NCBI RefSeq assembly: GCF_024166365.1
Contig: NC_064846.1
Coordinates: 32,881,866 to 32,945,865 of the forward strand
Reading direction: 5' to 3'
Length of the DNA: 64,000 nt
Origin: Elephas maximus indicus
Lineage: Eukaryota; Chordata; Mammalia; Proboscidea; Elephantidae
The stretch's first letter is position 1; each line of letters starts with the position of its first letter. Below are positions 35,462 to 49,490 of the stretch, one piece after another. The position numbers and the translations under genes are program-made. The notes beneath the pieces are model-generated. The model was not told the origin of the DNA. It saw only the letters and a program-made list of their open reading frames with translations, and made no database searches.

Positions 35462-36080
35462 TTATGGTCAGAACCTAGTGATGGGTATCTTAATCAGGTC
35501 AGATGGCTAAAATGAGAGCAGACTTGACTTGAAGGATAGGAGGATGAACCTGGTACCCAGGTACCCTGAGCTTAGGGACCTGGGAGGTAGATCTTAGGGT
35601 TTAGGGCCCTGGAGGATAGATAGATGTTGGTTAAAGAAATGAGCACAGTTTAGCTCTGACCCATTGAAATAAGTGTCCTTGAAGTTGTAGGCTGAGGAGG
35701 AACCTGAAAGAGTAGATAGCAAAGTGACAAGAGGAGTTCCTGGAAGGGATTGATTAGATACAGATAAACAGCCTTAGTGAGAAATTGAGATTGTACTGCA
35801 GTTTACTTTGCATACAGTTACATCCTAAATTTCCGTTAATACACTCCAAGCTGACTGTGTGCTTAGCTGCAGTGGCCAGGATATGGAGAAATGGCAGTGT
35901 CCAAGAAGGGAAAGAGAAGGGCCAGGAAAATGTGGACATGCCTGAGGATAAATCCTCTTCTCTTTCACATCTCAGTGATGACAGTAGAAAGTAAACTGAA
36001 CCAAAGCAGTGGTAGGGCATCTTTTGTTTGGGAGAGAACCCTTAGAGGACAATTTTTATTACTTCATTACCTCTTTCTAT

Positions 36081-36253
36081 AAAAACAAGAAAAACAAAAC
36101 CGTTGCTGTTGAGTTGATTCTGACTCATGGTGACCCCGTGTGTTACAGAATAGAACTGCCCTGTATGGTTTTCTTGGCTGTAATTGTTACAGAAGCCTTT
36201 CTTCTGAGGTGGCACTGGGTGGATTCGAACCAACAGTTTGTGCCACCCTGGGA
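36081..36253 (-). mobile_element. AfroSINE-type SINE, first of a tandem pair
   Basis: Antisense copy. The left flank is cctctttctat (36070-36080) and the right flank is cctctttctgt (36254-36264). Part of the head is lost near 'aaccaacagtttgtgccacc'. Confidence 0.92.
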
Positions 36254-36264
36254 CCTCTTTCTGT

Positions 36265-36468
36265 GTTGCTGTTGTGTGCCACTGAGTTGATCCCCACTCA
36301 TAGTGACCCTATAGGACAGAGCAGAACTGCCCCATAGGGTTTCCTAGGCTGTGATATTTATGGAAGCAGATCGCTGGGTCTTTTCTCTTGTGGAACAGTT
36401 GGTGAGTTTGAACCACTGACCTTTCGTTAAGCAGCCGAGCTTTTAACCATTGCACCACCGTAGCTCTT
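36265..36468 (-). mobile_element. AfroSINE-type SINE, second of a tandem pair
   Basis: Antisense, long subtype (tatttatggaagcagatcgc). It is flanked by cctctttctgt (36254-36264) and cctctttctat (36469-36479), so the target word occurs three times across the pair. Confidence 0.93.
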
Positions 36469-36479
36469 CCTCTTTCTAT

Positions 36480-37342
36480 AGTACATTCTAAATTATCAGT
36501 TGACTTTTTAAATAGGGTAATAGTATGTAGTCAATAAAAACAGTTATCTGAAAATCAACCTTGTAATCCTGCCAGTCCTGGTTGAAATTTCTGATGCTTG
36601 ACATTTAGAGCTAGTTGATCCTCAAATCAGAAAATTGTTTGACAAACTTTCTGAATAATTTACTGAAACTCAAGGAGGTCTTAGTTTTTTCTTTTTAACA
36701 TTTCAGTAGGAAGAAAACTAAAAACTTGAATGAATTTGTTTACTGAATAGAATTTTGATTCAAAATAGGATGTTAAAAAATATCTTTTAATACTGTCTTT
36801 TCATAGTATTGTGGCCAGGTGCCTTGGTTAGAACATTTTATTTGGAACCAAGGTTGCCAAGGTCAAGGGTTTGATCTTCATGAGTAATAGGATCTTTAGA
36901 GTTAGAGGACATCTTTGTTGTCACCCAGCTCAGCTTTTTACCCAAGGAAGGAATCTCTTCAGCATCTCTGACAAGTGGACATTTAAACTTTACTTGAAGT
37001 TTCCTTCCGTTTTGGAGAATAGTCTTTTTTTTTTTTTTGAAGCTTTGACATGGCAATGCAGGTAGGTATCTCCTATATAACTGACTTACATGGATATGTC
37101 ACAAATTACAGGGAGCTCGGTTAGAGAGCATGGGTCAGCCTCCATTATCAGGAGAAATTCTTTCCGAGCATTCATATGCTGCATATGAAGGACAGCTCAT
37201 GTTTACTGTAGTTTTATATTTTTGCAAGTTCAGAATGAGGCATTTTAAAATGACCTACTCTTAAAGAAAACAAGTGTCTTACAGTGCTAGAGAGTCTAGA
37301 AAAAAAAAATCAGACTTTCATTTTTTTTCTTCATCCTTATAG
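36480..37342. other. end of intron 4, unique sequence
   Basis: Nothing recognised beyond the polypyrimidine tract and acceptor of exon 5. Confidence 0.5.
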
Positions 37343-37413
37343 ATATTGAGACAAATTGTTTAGAAGAAAAAAACAAAAGAGACTATTTTACTCAGTTGGT
37401 ATTAGCATGTTTG
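37343..37413 (+). CDS. THOC2: THOC2 coding exon 5
   Basis: Acceptor ...catccttatag, donor GTAAGT at 37414. It reads (D)[20 protein letters not shown] ending ACL on a complete codon. Intron 4 before it is 5,234 bp and contains four AfroSINEs and a family A insertion. Confidence 0.93.
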
Positions 37414-38265
37414 GTAAGTATTAAAAATTTGTTTTCCTTTCTAAGTTTTGTATTGAACAGTTGTAATCACAGTTAATCGTGTTAATGGAGGAGAGAGTTG
37501 ACGTTCATTTGACCATTATGAGGTGAGGTTTGGGTTTTGAGATTGAACGTTTTGTGAAATTAGACATACTAATTATTTCCATGAAATAGGCATGTTATCA
37601 TATTCCTTAAACTATTTGTACGTATAAGACTTGGCGATATTCCTTGTTTAGTATTTTAAAGTTCTTAACTAAGGAAAAGGTAAGCAATTATAAAGTGAGT
37701 AGGAAGATTTGGACAGCTTTTAAACTGAGAATGTTTTCATAAACTCTTTATTAGGCAAGGGGAAAAAGAATGGAGGTAGTTTAAAAATAGTAAGTTCTAG
37801 AACTTGTCATAATTATTGTCTAGTAAATCATTTTATGTTCATGAATTTAGAACCAAGGAGAAATGCCATCACTCAGACCTGGAAGAATGTCCTTGTCTTT
37901 GCTGTACTAGAATTTGACTCACAGTAGAAACTAAAGAAGGCTGAAGTGCGTGCGGTATTATCTTAAATGAAAGTTCAGTTAAGACAGACACAGTTTTAAT
38001 TAGAATTTCATCTTGTCATTTGTGGGTTGTATATAGCATGCATACATTTTTTTGATGAGATTTTTTAAAGAGCCATATGTTATATATTTCAATCTTCGGA
38101 GAGTCATCATTTTTGTTAAATTGAAGTTCCAGGTCTTTTTATAAATTATACATTTATTGATATATCTAGAATGTGATTTTTGTGTTCTTATTTGGGAAAA
38201 TTATTTTAAATTTATTTAAGATTGTGTATGCACAGTTGGAATGCTGAGGAATAAATGGCCTTTAA

Positions 38266-38403
<138 letters not shown>

Positions 38404-38936
38404 TAAGTACATGCATCTTATGTTGCAGATTTAGTAGCTGAGTATGGTTTTTGGTTCTTATGAAAAGGCAAGTTTAAAGATTTTTTCTTTTGGTGGCGTT
38501 AGCATGTGTCTTGTGTTTTTTGCTTTCTAAAAATAGGCTAAGATTATTGATTTACCAGTAAACTTTACCTTTGTGACATTGATGTTAATTTTATCCATAT
38601 TAGAAGTTAAAATAATATTCAATGCTTTCATTATTACCAATAAAATAATTTATAACTAAGGCTATACTCTTGAGTATATTCTAGTCAGTGATGGAAATAG
38701 TGGTATGTTGTCTCTGGGTATTAGCAGTCTCCTCTTCTTGTGTTACTAGTTTTCCCATGAATTAATATTGGGATGTCTCTTATGAACCATCGTATCTAAA
38801 AGATACACAAAGAGGTAAACTTACCAAACCTATTCTTATGATTGTTGTAAATTAGAGAGATAAGAAAATTCAATGAGTAGAATACACTACTCTTATGCAA
38901 GCTTGTTAATTAAAATTAATTTTATCCCCTTAATAA

Positions 38937-40864
<1,928 letters not shown>

Positions 40865-41875
40865 CTTCTGGCAGGAGTTAGCAAATTTTTTTTGTAAAGG
40901 GCCAGACAGTAAATATTTTAGAATCTGTAGGCCATATGGTCTCCATCCCACCTACTCAGCTCTGCCACTGTAGTATGAAAGCAGCCATTGACAGTATATA
41001 AATGAATAACTCTGTGTTTCAGTAAGACTTCATTTGTTGTTGTTAGGTGCCATCAAGTCAGTTCCGACTTGTAGCGACCCCACGCACCAAAGAATGAAAC
41101 ACTGCCTGGTCCTGCACCACCCTTAAAATAGTGATGCTTGAGCCCATTGTTGCAGCTACTGTGTCAATCCATCTCATTGAGGGTCTTCCTCTTTTCTGCT
41201 GACCCTCCACTTTACCAAGCATGATGTCCTTCTCCAGGGACTGATCCCTCTGACAACATGTCCAAAGCATGTAAGACGCAGTCTCGCCATCCTTGCTTCT
41301 AAGGAGCATTTTGGTTGTACTTCTTCCAAGACAGATTTGTTCATTCTTTCGGCAGTCCGTGGTATATTCAGTGTTCTTCACCAATGCCACAGCTCAAAGG
41401 CATCAGTTCTTCTTCAGTCTTCCTTATTCGATGTCCAGCTTTCACATGCATATGAGGCAATTGAAAATACCATGGCTTGGGTCAGGCGCATCTTAGTCTT
41501 CAAGGTGACATCTTTGCTTTTCAACACTTTAAAGAGGTCCTTTGCAGCAGATGTGCCCGATGCAGTACGTCTTTTGATTTCTTGACTGCTGCTTCCATGG
41601 GCGTTGTTTGTGGATCCAAGTAAAATAAAATCTTGACAACTTCAGTCTTTGCTCCATTTATCATGATGTTGCTTATTGGTCCAAAAACTTCATTTATGGA
41701 CACTGAAATTTGAAGTTCATATAATTTTCATGTGTCACAAAATATTCTTCTTTTGATATTTTTTCAATCTTTAAAAATGTAAAAACCATTCTTAGCTAGT
41801 GGGCCATACAAAATAGGCAGCAGGCCATATTTGGCCTGTGGGCTTTAGTTTGCTGACCCCTGCACTTTGTGCCAG
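40865..41875 (+). mobile_element. hAT-type non-autonomous element split by an RTE insertion
   Basis: The outer parts (tttgtaaagggccagacagt near 40894, gtctccatcccacctactca near 40939 and ttggcctgtgggctttagtt near 41834) form one short DNA-transposon relic. A related copy without the insertion lies at 44247-44457. The RTE piece sits between perfect duplications. Confidence 0.75.
41036..41686 (-). pseudogene. RTE-clade LINE 3' fragment (ORF2 C-terminus)
   Basis: 9-bp duplication acttcattt at 41027-41035 and 41687-41695. The - strand frame at 41058-41390 reads KRGRPSMRWIDTV...VRGVATSRN, the C-terminal signature of RTE/BovB-type ORF2. The reverse transcriptase catalytic part is absent (5' truncated). 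The terminal 'tcgctacaagtcggaactgacttgatggca' region resembles the AfroSINE tail. It is a retroposed fragment, not a gene. Confidence 0.85.
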
Positions 41876-42729
41876 GTGTCATGGTGACAGTATCAACTGG
41901 AAATTTGTGAGGGGGGAAATTTGGTGGAGCTAGTGAAGTGACCCTTTGGAGTAAGTTTAAGACAGAATGAATTATTGATTCCTCCCTTTATCTCAGGGCG
42001 ATTTCTATATACCTTTCTAATTCATGAAAATGATTTCAAATCCAAAAAGGAACATAGACCGGTAGAGTGTTCAAATTAAGTAAGACTCTTGCCTAATGAA
42101 GATATCATGGAAGGGCATTTTTGTAAACTTCATTTGAAGTTTATGATTAGCTTAACATCTTGTTGGTAACACAGTCCCTCTACATAGAATGGTCTATATT
42201 TCTTTTCTTCCTTTTAAAAATATTTTTTATTATCCAGCAGTATATGAGCATAACTGAAGAAATTAAGTTGTACTCAAAGACTTAAAATATTATTGTACTT
42301 AAAATGATTTTCCTCTTTTCTAGAGGAATCCATTTTCAACTTTTTCTGCTATTTCTTCTGACATTTATGTCCATAACTCGAAATGACATGCCTTTCTTGC
42401 TGTTGGTTAATGTTTTTTTTTTTTTTTTAATATTATCTGTTGACTTCTATGTGCAGTATCAATTTATCTCTTATACCATGTCCCCATCACACTTCCCCTT
42501 TTCCCATCCTTTCAATAAATTAATAGTTACATTAAGATTTTTGGTTAAATCAGTGTTTTTGTATTATTACAACTGTATAATATGCAGGTGAACTACAGTT
42601 TTCTGTGAGTATAGTTCCTTTTTTGTATAATTTTTTGCTTCTGGAACTAATAATTCCTTGATTTTTTAAATTTTCTGTGAAATCTGTTGCTAGTTAATTT
42701 TCCTAACTCTGAAAACTCTTAAGATCAAT

Positions 42730-43330
42730 ACATGCATGTATCAGTCAGTTCTATTTTTTCCCCCTTGGCAATATCCCTTCTGGAATCTGCATCCTCTTCC
42801 TCTAACATGTATTTGCTCAACTGCTGGGGTTCTAGGACTTCCATTCACCATCGTTCACTTCTTTTCCTGTGTTGGGTCTCTTTGTTTGCTGAATCATGTT
42901 TTCCTATTTCTTTGTTTACTTTCTTGGTGTGAAGGAGCATATCTTCCAGTAGCTTTCAGAGAATGGGTGCGTGGCAAGTACAAATTGATACCTAACATCT
43001 TTGAAAATATCTTTATTTTACCCTTTGTCTTGAGCAACACTTTGGCAAGTATCATTTTCCTTCAGAATTTTTGAAGATATTGCTCAGTCTCTGGTTGCCA
43101 GTGTTGTTGAGCACCCTGGGGTCATTCTGGTTCTTCATTCTTTGTAGGTGGCCTTTTCGTCCCTTATCAAGAGGTTTTTTAGGACCTTTTCTTTGGCCCT
43201 GGTTTTCTTAAATGATATGCTTTGGTGGGGGTCTTTTCATCCATTGTGCTGTGCACTCAGTGGGCCCTTTCAACCTGATAACAAATGTTCTTCAGTCCTG
43301 GGAGGTTTTCTTGGGTCAGGGGAGGAATAG
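42730..43330 (-). mobile_element. old L1 internal region, antisense
   Basis: Antisense L1M wording: 'ttcagagaatgggtgcgtgg', 'aaatatctttattttaccct', 'ttgaagatattgctcagtct' and 'cattgtgctgtgcactcagt'. The two overlapping open frames here (95 and 112 codons) are by-products. Confidence 0.65.
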
Positions 43331-43375
43331 CTGCCTAGGTACACAGGCAAGGGTAGGGGACTGGGATGGCCAACT

Positions 43376-43500
43376 CAGCAGTTACCAAACTTTTTTGTCT
43401 CAGGACCCCTTTATGCTCTTATTGAGGACCCCAGAGCTTTCATTTATGTATATTACGAATCCCTTCCTGTCATTATCTGAGACAGGAATTTTTCATTGAC
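43376..43500 (+). mobile_element. hAT-type terminal fragment
   Basis: ttaccaaacttttttgtctc, then aggacccctttatgctctta and attgaggaccccagagcttt, resembles a common mammalian hAT terminus. The family is not certain. Confidence 0.5.
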
Positions 43501-44246
43501 AGGAAAATTGAGGTTACGACTTAAATTCTAATGAATATCCTTTCAGTATTTGAATTTATTGAATTCCTTCTCAGTGTAAATTCCATCCAGGCCTTGCCTC
43601 ATCTGGCCAAAACAGCTCGCTGACCCAGCATCCTGTTTTTCATGGCATCTCTGGATTAGTTTCTCTTTGTTTACTCCCATTGTTTTCCTTTTAGGAGCAA
43701 CCTAGACTTGTACCTTACAAAAAACTATCTCAGGTCTGATTTCCTTCACCATCCATTGTCAGAGCTGATAAACTAGTTTGGGAGACAAGGTACTTTACCT
43801 ACACTTCCAGTATACTTGGTCTTATCAGGAGAAATCAGTATTTATCATCCTTTAGTTAAAAGGCAGTCAAGTCACATGTTCCGTAAAAGATTCTGGAAAA
43901 TCCAATTGTTCATAGTGTATTAGAGAGTCTGGGACTCTTTACTGCAGCATCAAGCAAGGAGTTAGAACTATTATGAATCTGTATGTTGGTTGCGATCTCA
44001 AGTCTGACACTAAATTTGAACATCTTATTAAATAGGAATTTAATAATTTGATTAGCAGGCTTTTGAGCTGCCAAGTTATAGATGCACAAAAGTAGTTCCT
44101 TAATCAAGATGGAAAAAGCACCTTTTAGAACTTAGAGAAGATATCAGAGGTGGACTCCTTTGATGAGCTAAACTATAAGTACTACACTCTTCTAGATGCC
44201 CTTCAAAAAAAGTGATTGCTGGAGATTCTTTCCCTCTCCTTTGAAT
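43501..44246. other. intron 7, nothing recognised
   Basis: Unique-looking intronic DNA without supported features. Confidence 0.45.
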
Positions 44247-44457
44247 CAATGATCAACAAACTTTTTCTTTAAAGGGCAAGATAGTAAATATTTTCTGGCC
44301 TTGTGGGCCATGTGGTCTTTGTTGCAGCTACTTATATGCTGCCATTATGACACGAAAGCGAGTGTGGCTTTGTTCCAGTAAAACTTTTTTATAATTTACT
44401 GAAGTAGGCAGCCAACTGGATTTGACCCACAGACTGTAGTTTGCTGATCTTTGCTCT
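44247..44457 (+). mobile_element. hAT-type non-autonomous element, intact-length copy
   Basis: aacaaactttttctttaaag...gggccatgtggtctttgttg...cacagactgtagtttgctga is homologous to the split copy at 40865-41875, here uninterrupted. Confidence 0.75.
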
Positions 44458-44554
44458 AAATTAAGTTTTGGCTAAAAACTAGTCATGGAGCTAGCTTACT
44501 GGAGGTGATTTTTGGTTTCTTTGCATATAGAACTCATCTTTATTTTTTTTTGCA

Positions 44555-45420
44555 TTTGAATTTTTTAAAAATAGCTTCATTGAAGAATAATTTACATTCC
44601 TTAAAAATTCACCCATTTTAGTATACAATTAAGTGATTTTTAGTTAATGTGTGGAGGTGTGCAACCATCACCACAATTTGGTTTTAGAACATTTCCCTTA
44701 TCCCCAAAAGATCCCTCATGCCCTTTTGGAATCATGCCCTGTTCCACCTCCTATCCCTAGACAACCACTAATCTACTTTCTGTTTCCATAAATTTACCTA
44801 TTCTAGACTTGTCATATAAATGAGACCATATAATATGTGGTCTTCTGTGTCTGGCTTTTACTTAGCATACTGTTTTTGAGCTTTATGGATATTGCAACAT
44901 ATATATCAGTATTCCCTTCCTTTTTATGGCTGGCTAGTATTCCACTGTATAGATAATGCCACATTTTGTGTAACCAGTTGTTGGACATTTGAGTTGTTTC
45001 CACTTTTTGCTATTATGAATATTGCTATTATAAACACTCATGTACAAGTCTTTGTGTGAACATATGTTTTCATTTCTCTTGGCTAAACCCAGGTGTTGTA
45101 GTGGTTAAGAGCTACGGCTGCTAACCAAAAAGTCGGCAGTTTGAATCCACCAGGCACTCCTTGGAAACTCAGTGGGGCAGTTCTACTCTGTCCTGTGGGG
45201 TCTCTATGAGTCGGAATCAACTTGTGGGAAATAGGTTCTAGATACCTAGGAATACAATTGATGGGTTGTATGGTAAACTGATGTTTAACTTTTTAAGAAA
45301 CTGCTTTCCACAGTGGCTCTGTCGTTTTAACATTTCTGTCAGTAAAGTTTGAGGATTACTCCTCCATTTTTAAACTTGATTGGTTCTTTTGGGTTTCAGG
45401 ATGGGTGAAACTCAGGGAAT
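44555..45420 (-). mobile_element. old L1 3'-region, antisense, split by an AfroSINE
   Basis: Antisense L1 terminal order: 'agcttcattgaagaataatt', 'gtgcaaccatcaccacaatt', 'gacaaccactaatctacttt', 'tagtattccactgtatagat', then after the SINE 'acctaggaatacaattgatg' and 'ctttccacagtggctctgtc'. Confidence 0.8.
45084..45230 (+). mobile_element. AfroSINE-type SINE, short subtype
   Basis: Head aacccaggtgttgtagtggt, body ggggcagttctactctgtcc, tail atgagtcggaatcaacttgt. It interrupts the L1 44555-45420. The target duplication is not clear. Confidence 0.9.
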
Positions 45421-45529
45421 GGATGTTGGTGGGAGAAGCTAAAAAGCTTGTCCCCACATAGGCACACGTGGCAGCTAGGTATGCACAGGGCAGTTTTTTT
45501 CTTGAGAGAGGGACATAGTGGTATTTTTA

Positions 45530-46890
45530 AAAATTTTATTTATTTGTTGTTGAGAATATACGTAGCAAAACATACACCAGTTCAACAGTTTCTACATGTA
45601 CAATTCAGTGACACTGATTACATTCTTCACATTATGCAGACATTCTCACTGTCCTTTTCTGAGTTGTTCTTCCTCCATTAACATAAACTCACTGCCCCCT
45701 GAAGTTCTTATCTGATCTTTCAAGTTGCTGTTGTCAGTTTGATCCCATATAGATAGTTCTTAAAAGTACGTGTCTTAGTCATTTAGTGCTGCTATAACAG
45801 AAATACCACAAGTGGATGGCTTTAACAAAGAGAAATTTGTTTTCTCACAGTCTAGTAGGCTAGAAGTCCAAATTCAGGGCCTCACCTCCAGGGGAAGTCT
45901 TTCTCTATCTGTTCACCCTGGAGTAAGGTCCTTGTCATCAATCTTCCCCTGGACTAGGAGCTTCTCCATGTAGGAGCCCCGGGTCCAAAGGACACGCTCT
46001 GCTCTCCTACTGCTTTCTTGGTGGTATGAGGTCCCCAACTCTCTGCTTGCTTCCCTTTCCTTTTATCTCTTGTAAGATAAAAGGTGGTGCAGGCCACACC
46101 CCAGGGAAACTCCCTTTACATTGTATCAGGGATGTGACCTGACCAAGGGTGTTATGTCACACCCTAATCCTCTTTAACCCACAGGCAGAGGTTATGATTT
46201 ATAACACATAGGAAAATCACAAAATGAAGGACAACCACAGAATACTGGGAACCATGGCCTAACCAAGTTGACACATACTTTTTGGGGACACAGTTCAATC
46301 CATGATGGTACAAAATGCTCAAGGCAGACTTTTTTTTTTTTTTTTACCAGTTAGTGAAACTATTCTTTGGTTTTAAGGACACTTCAGGATATTTTTGGTT
46401 TAAGTTTTAAAGATTATTTCAGCACAGTAGCTTCAGGGGTTCATCCAGCCCCCATGGCTCTAGAAAGTCTGGAGTCCATGAGAATTTGGAATTCTGTTCT
46501 ACATGTTTCCCCTTTTGATCAGGATTCTTCTATGGACTCTTTGATCAAAATGTTCAGTAATGGAGCCAGGCATCATCCAGGTCTTCAGGTTTCATGGCAC
46601 AAGAGGCAGTTGTCCATGGAGGCAGTTAGCCACACATTCCATATCTTTCTCTTATTCTTGACTCTCCTTTCTCTGTTGCTCCAGGTGAATAGAGACCAAT
46701 CGTTGTGCCTTGGATGGCAGCTTGCAAACTTTTAAGACCCCAGGCACTGTGCAACTAGAAGATAGAACAGAAGCAGTAAACACTTTATTCGGCCAATTAA
46801 CTGCGGTCTTCCATGAAACCATGACCCTAAACCTCCAAACTGAGGAACCAAATCCTATGAGGTTTTTGGTTGTACATAAGAAGCCTTAGC
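45530..46890 (-). mobile_element. family A retroposon, antisense, with a 538-bp insertion
   Basis: Long copy of the family seen at 23955 and 33900 (ttgttgttgagaatatacgt, aacagtttctacatgtacaa, cttggatggcagcttgcaaa, ttggttgtacataagaagcc). It is interrupted at 45770-46307 by another repeat. Confidence 0.85.
45770..46307 (+). mobile_element. repeat inserted in family A, homologous to 6476-6914
   Basis: It starts gtgtcttagtcatttagtgc, ends cagttcaatccatgatg, and is flanked by gtac (45766-45769 and 46308-46311), a possible 4-bp duplication. The T-G start, the shared interior with 6476-6914 and the length suggest an LTR-like or non-autonomous DNA element. Family not assigned. Confidence 0.7.
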
Positions 46891-46919
46891 AGCTACTCTC
46901 TTTTTTTGTGAATCTATTT

Positions 46920-48364
46920 ATCATTTTTTTTTATTGTACTTTAGATGAAGGTTTACAGAGCAGACTAGCTTTTCATTAAACAATGCACATATTGTTTTGT
47001 GACATTGGTTGCCAACCCGACATGTCAACACTCCCCCCTTCTCAGCCTTAGGTTCCCCATTACCAACTTTTCCGTCTCCTCCAGCTTTGTCCTTGCCTCT
47101 GGACTGGTGTGCCCATTTAGTCTCATTTTGTTTTACCTGTTCACCCTTAAGCCAATGATTGGACAAGCTAATCTTTGGCTTAAGCATAAACCTCAGGAGT
47201 GACTTCATTACTGAGCCAAAAGGATGTCTGGGGGCTGTACTCTTGGGGTTTCCGTAGTCTCTGTCAGACCAGTAAGCCTAGTCTTTTTTTCTGTGTGTGT
47301 GTGTGTGAGTCAGAATGCTGTTCTGCATTTTTTTCCAGCTCTGTCCTGGACCCTCTATTGTGATCCCTGTCAGAGCAGTCAGTCGTGGTAGCTGGGCACC
47401 ATCTAGTTGTACTGGACTCAGTCTGGTGGAGGCTGTGGTAGTTTTGGGCCCATTAGTCCTCTGGACTAATCTTTCCCTTGTGTCTTTGGTTTTCTTCATT
47501 CTCCCTTGCTCCCGAAGGGGTGAGACCAGTGGAGTATCCTAGATGGCCACTCTCAGGCTTTTAAGGCCCCAGACACTACTCACCAAAACAGAATGTAGAA
47601 CATTTTCCATATAAACTATGTTATGCCAATTGAGCTAGATAGTCCCTGTGACCATGGTCCCCACAGCCCTCAGCCCAGCAATTTGTTGCCTCAGGGAGTT
47701 TGGATGTATATCACACAACTTTTGCCACTTCAACTTTTTATAGGTATACAACTTATTGACAGCAATTTCAATAATTGACTGTGCAGCCCTACCCTTAGTA
47801 TCATTTTTTTCATCGCCATTAAGCCCCCCCCGCCCCTTTCTCCCACACCTGGCAATGACTAATAAACTATGGTCTCTATACATATCCCTTTTCTTATCTT
47901 TTTATATAAGTGAGATTATACAATATTTGTCCTTTTGTGATTGACTTGTTTATTTCACTCGGCATAATGTTTTCCAGCTCTATCCATATTGTAGCACGTA
48001 TCAAGACTTTGTTTCTACTGCTGGCTGAGTAGTATTCCATTGTATTTATGTACCACGTTTTGTTTATGCATTCATCTGTTGATGAGCATTAAGTTTGTTT
48101 CCACCTTTTGGCTGTTGTGAGTAGTGCTGCAGTGAACATTGGTGTACAAGTTTCTGTTTGAGTTTCTGCTTTCAAGTCTTTTGGATATATACCTAATTGT
48201 GAAATTGCTGGGTCATATGGTAGTTCTATTTTTAGTTTCATGAGGAACCTCCACACTGTTTTTCACAGCAGCTGTACCATTTTGCATTTCTACCAACAGC
48301 GGATAAGGGTTCCAGTTTCCCCACATCCTGGTCAACATTTGTTATTTTCTTTTTTTTTTCTGAT
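46920..48364 (-). mobile_element. L1 3' end with family C 3' UTR, antisense
   Basis: Read on the - strand, L1 ORF2 C-terminal wording (48364 down to about 47830) continues without a break into family C sequence (about 47700 down to 46930) and ends in a poly(A) run. This continuity identifies family C as the 3' UTR of an L1 lineage. A short (TG)n lies at 47290-47308. The ORF2 part continues beyond the SINE at 48554-48600. Confidence 0.75.
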
Positions 48365-48374
48365 CTTAGCCTTC

Positions 48375-48543
48375 CTAAACCAAAAATCAAACCCATTGCC
48401 GTCGAGTTGATTTTGACTCATAGTGACCCTATAGGACAGAGTAGAACTTCCCCATATGGTTTCCAAGGAGCACCTGGTACATTCAAACTGCCGACCTTTT
48501 GGTTAGCAGCCATAGCTCTTAACCACTATGCCACCAGGATTTC
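48375..48543 (-). mobile_element. AfroSINE-type SINE, short subtype
   Basis: 10-bp duplication cttagccttc at 48365-48374 and 48544-48553, inserted in the L1 ORF2 tail. It is nearly complete, with few changes. Confidence 0.95.
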
Positions 48544-48969
48544 CTTAGCCTTCGTAGTGGGAGTGAAATGTATCTCTTTGATTCTTGCCTTGAGACATCA
48601 GGGTTTCGTTTTACAAATACTGTTTCTTAGAAACAGTGTAGCGTAGATTTTGTTAGCCTATTTCTAAAGGAATTCTTCCTGGATGCTAGAGCTTTTCCTT
48701 TTTTAAAAAACAGAGTTTTTTTTGTGTCCTAAGTTCCATTCTGTCAGGAACATGATTGAAGCTATAATGTTTTCTTGTCTGAAATATACAGGCTAGTTGT
48801 CTCTAGTCATGTTTACAATATTACCTTGGCATTTTTTTGCTGTTAAAATCTCAGTTTGGCCGTATTGCTACAACAGCCATTGTCAGTTTAATCATATTTC
48901 TTTCCTCTTGTTATAGTCATTTGCTCTAATATCCTGGCCATCTTGTTCATATTTGGAGAAACTCCAGTT

Positions 48970-49490
48970 TCTTTTTTTAATTTTATTGTGCTTTAGGTAA
49001 AAATTTAGAGAGCAAATTAGTTTCTCATTCAAATGCTTATGCACAGATTGTTTTGTAATGTAACATTGGTTGTAATCTTCTCAATGTGTCAGTAGTCTTC
49101 CCCTTCCCACCCCAGGTTCCCCATTTCCATTTGTCCATTTTTCCTATCTTTTCCTGCCTTCTCGGCTTTGCTTTCAGGCAGATGTTGCCTGTTTGGTGTG
49201 TTGTATGCTTGATGGATCTAAGAAGCACATTCCTTCTGTATGTTATTATTTGTTTTATAGGCCTGTCTAATCTTTGTCTGAAAGGTGAACTTTGGTAGTG
49301 GCTTCAGTTCAGAGTTAGAAGGGTGTCTGTGGGCTATAGTCTTGGGGATTCCTCCTGTCACACCAGTAAGTTAGGTGGTCTTTCCTAATTTGAGTTTTGT
49401 TCTACATTTTTCTACTACTCTTTCCAGGACCCTCTGTTGTGATCCCCGTCAGAGCGGTCGGTGGTGGTAGCCAGGCACCATTCCAGTTAC
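48970..49490 (-). mobile_element. family C retroposon, 5'-truncated, antisense
   Basis: Starts 'ttaattttattgtgctttag', then 'gtttctcattcaaatgctta', 'taatctttgtctgaaaggtg' and 'gatccccgtcagagcggtcg', ending near 'ggcaccattccagtta'. Confidence 0.8.

Noticed and set aside
41058..41390. 110-codon - strand open frame with protein-like sequence
   Set aside because: It is the C-terminus of a 5'-truncated RTE LINE flanked by a target duplication, not a cellular gene.
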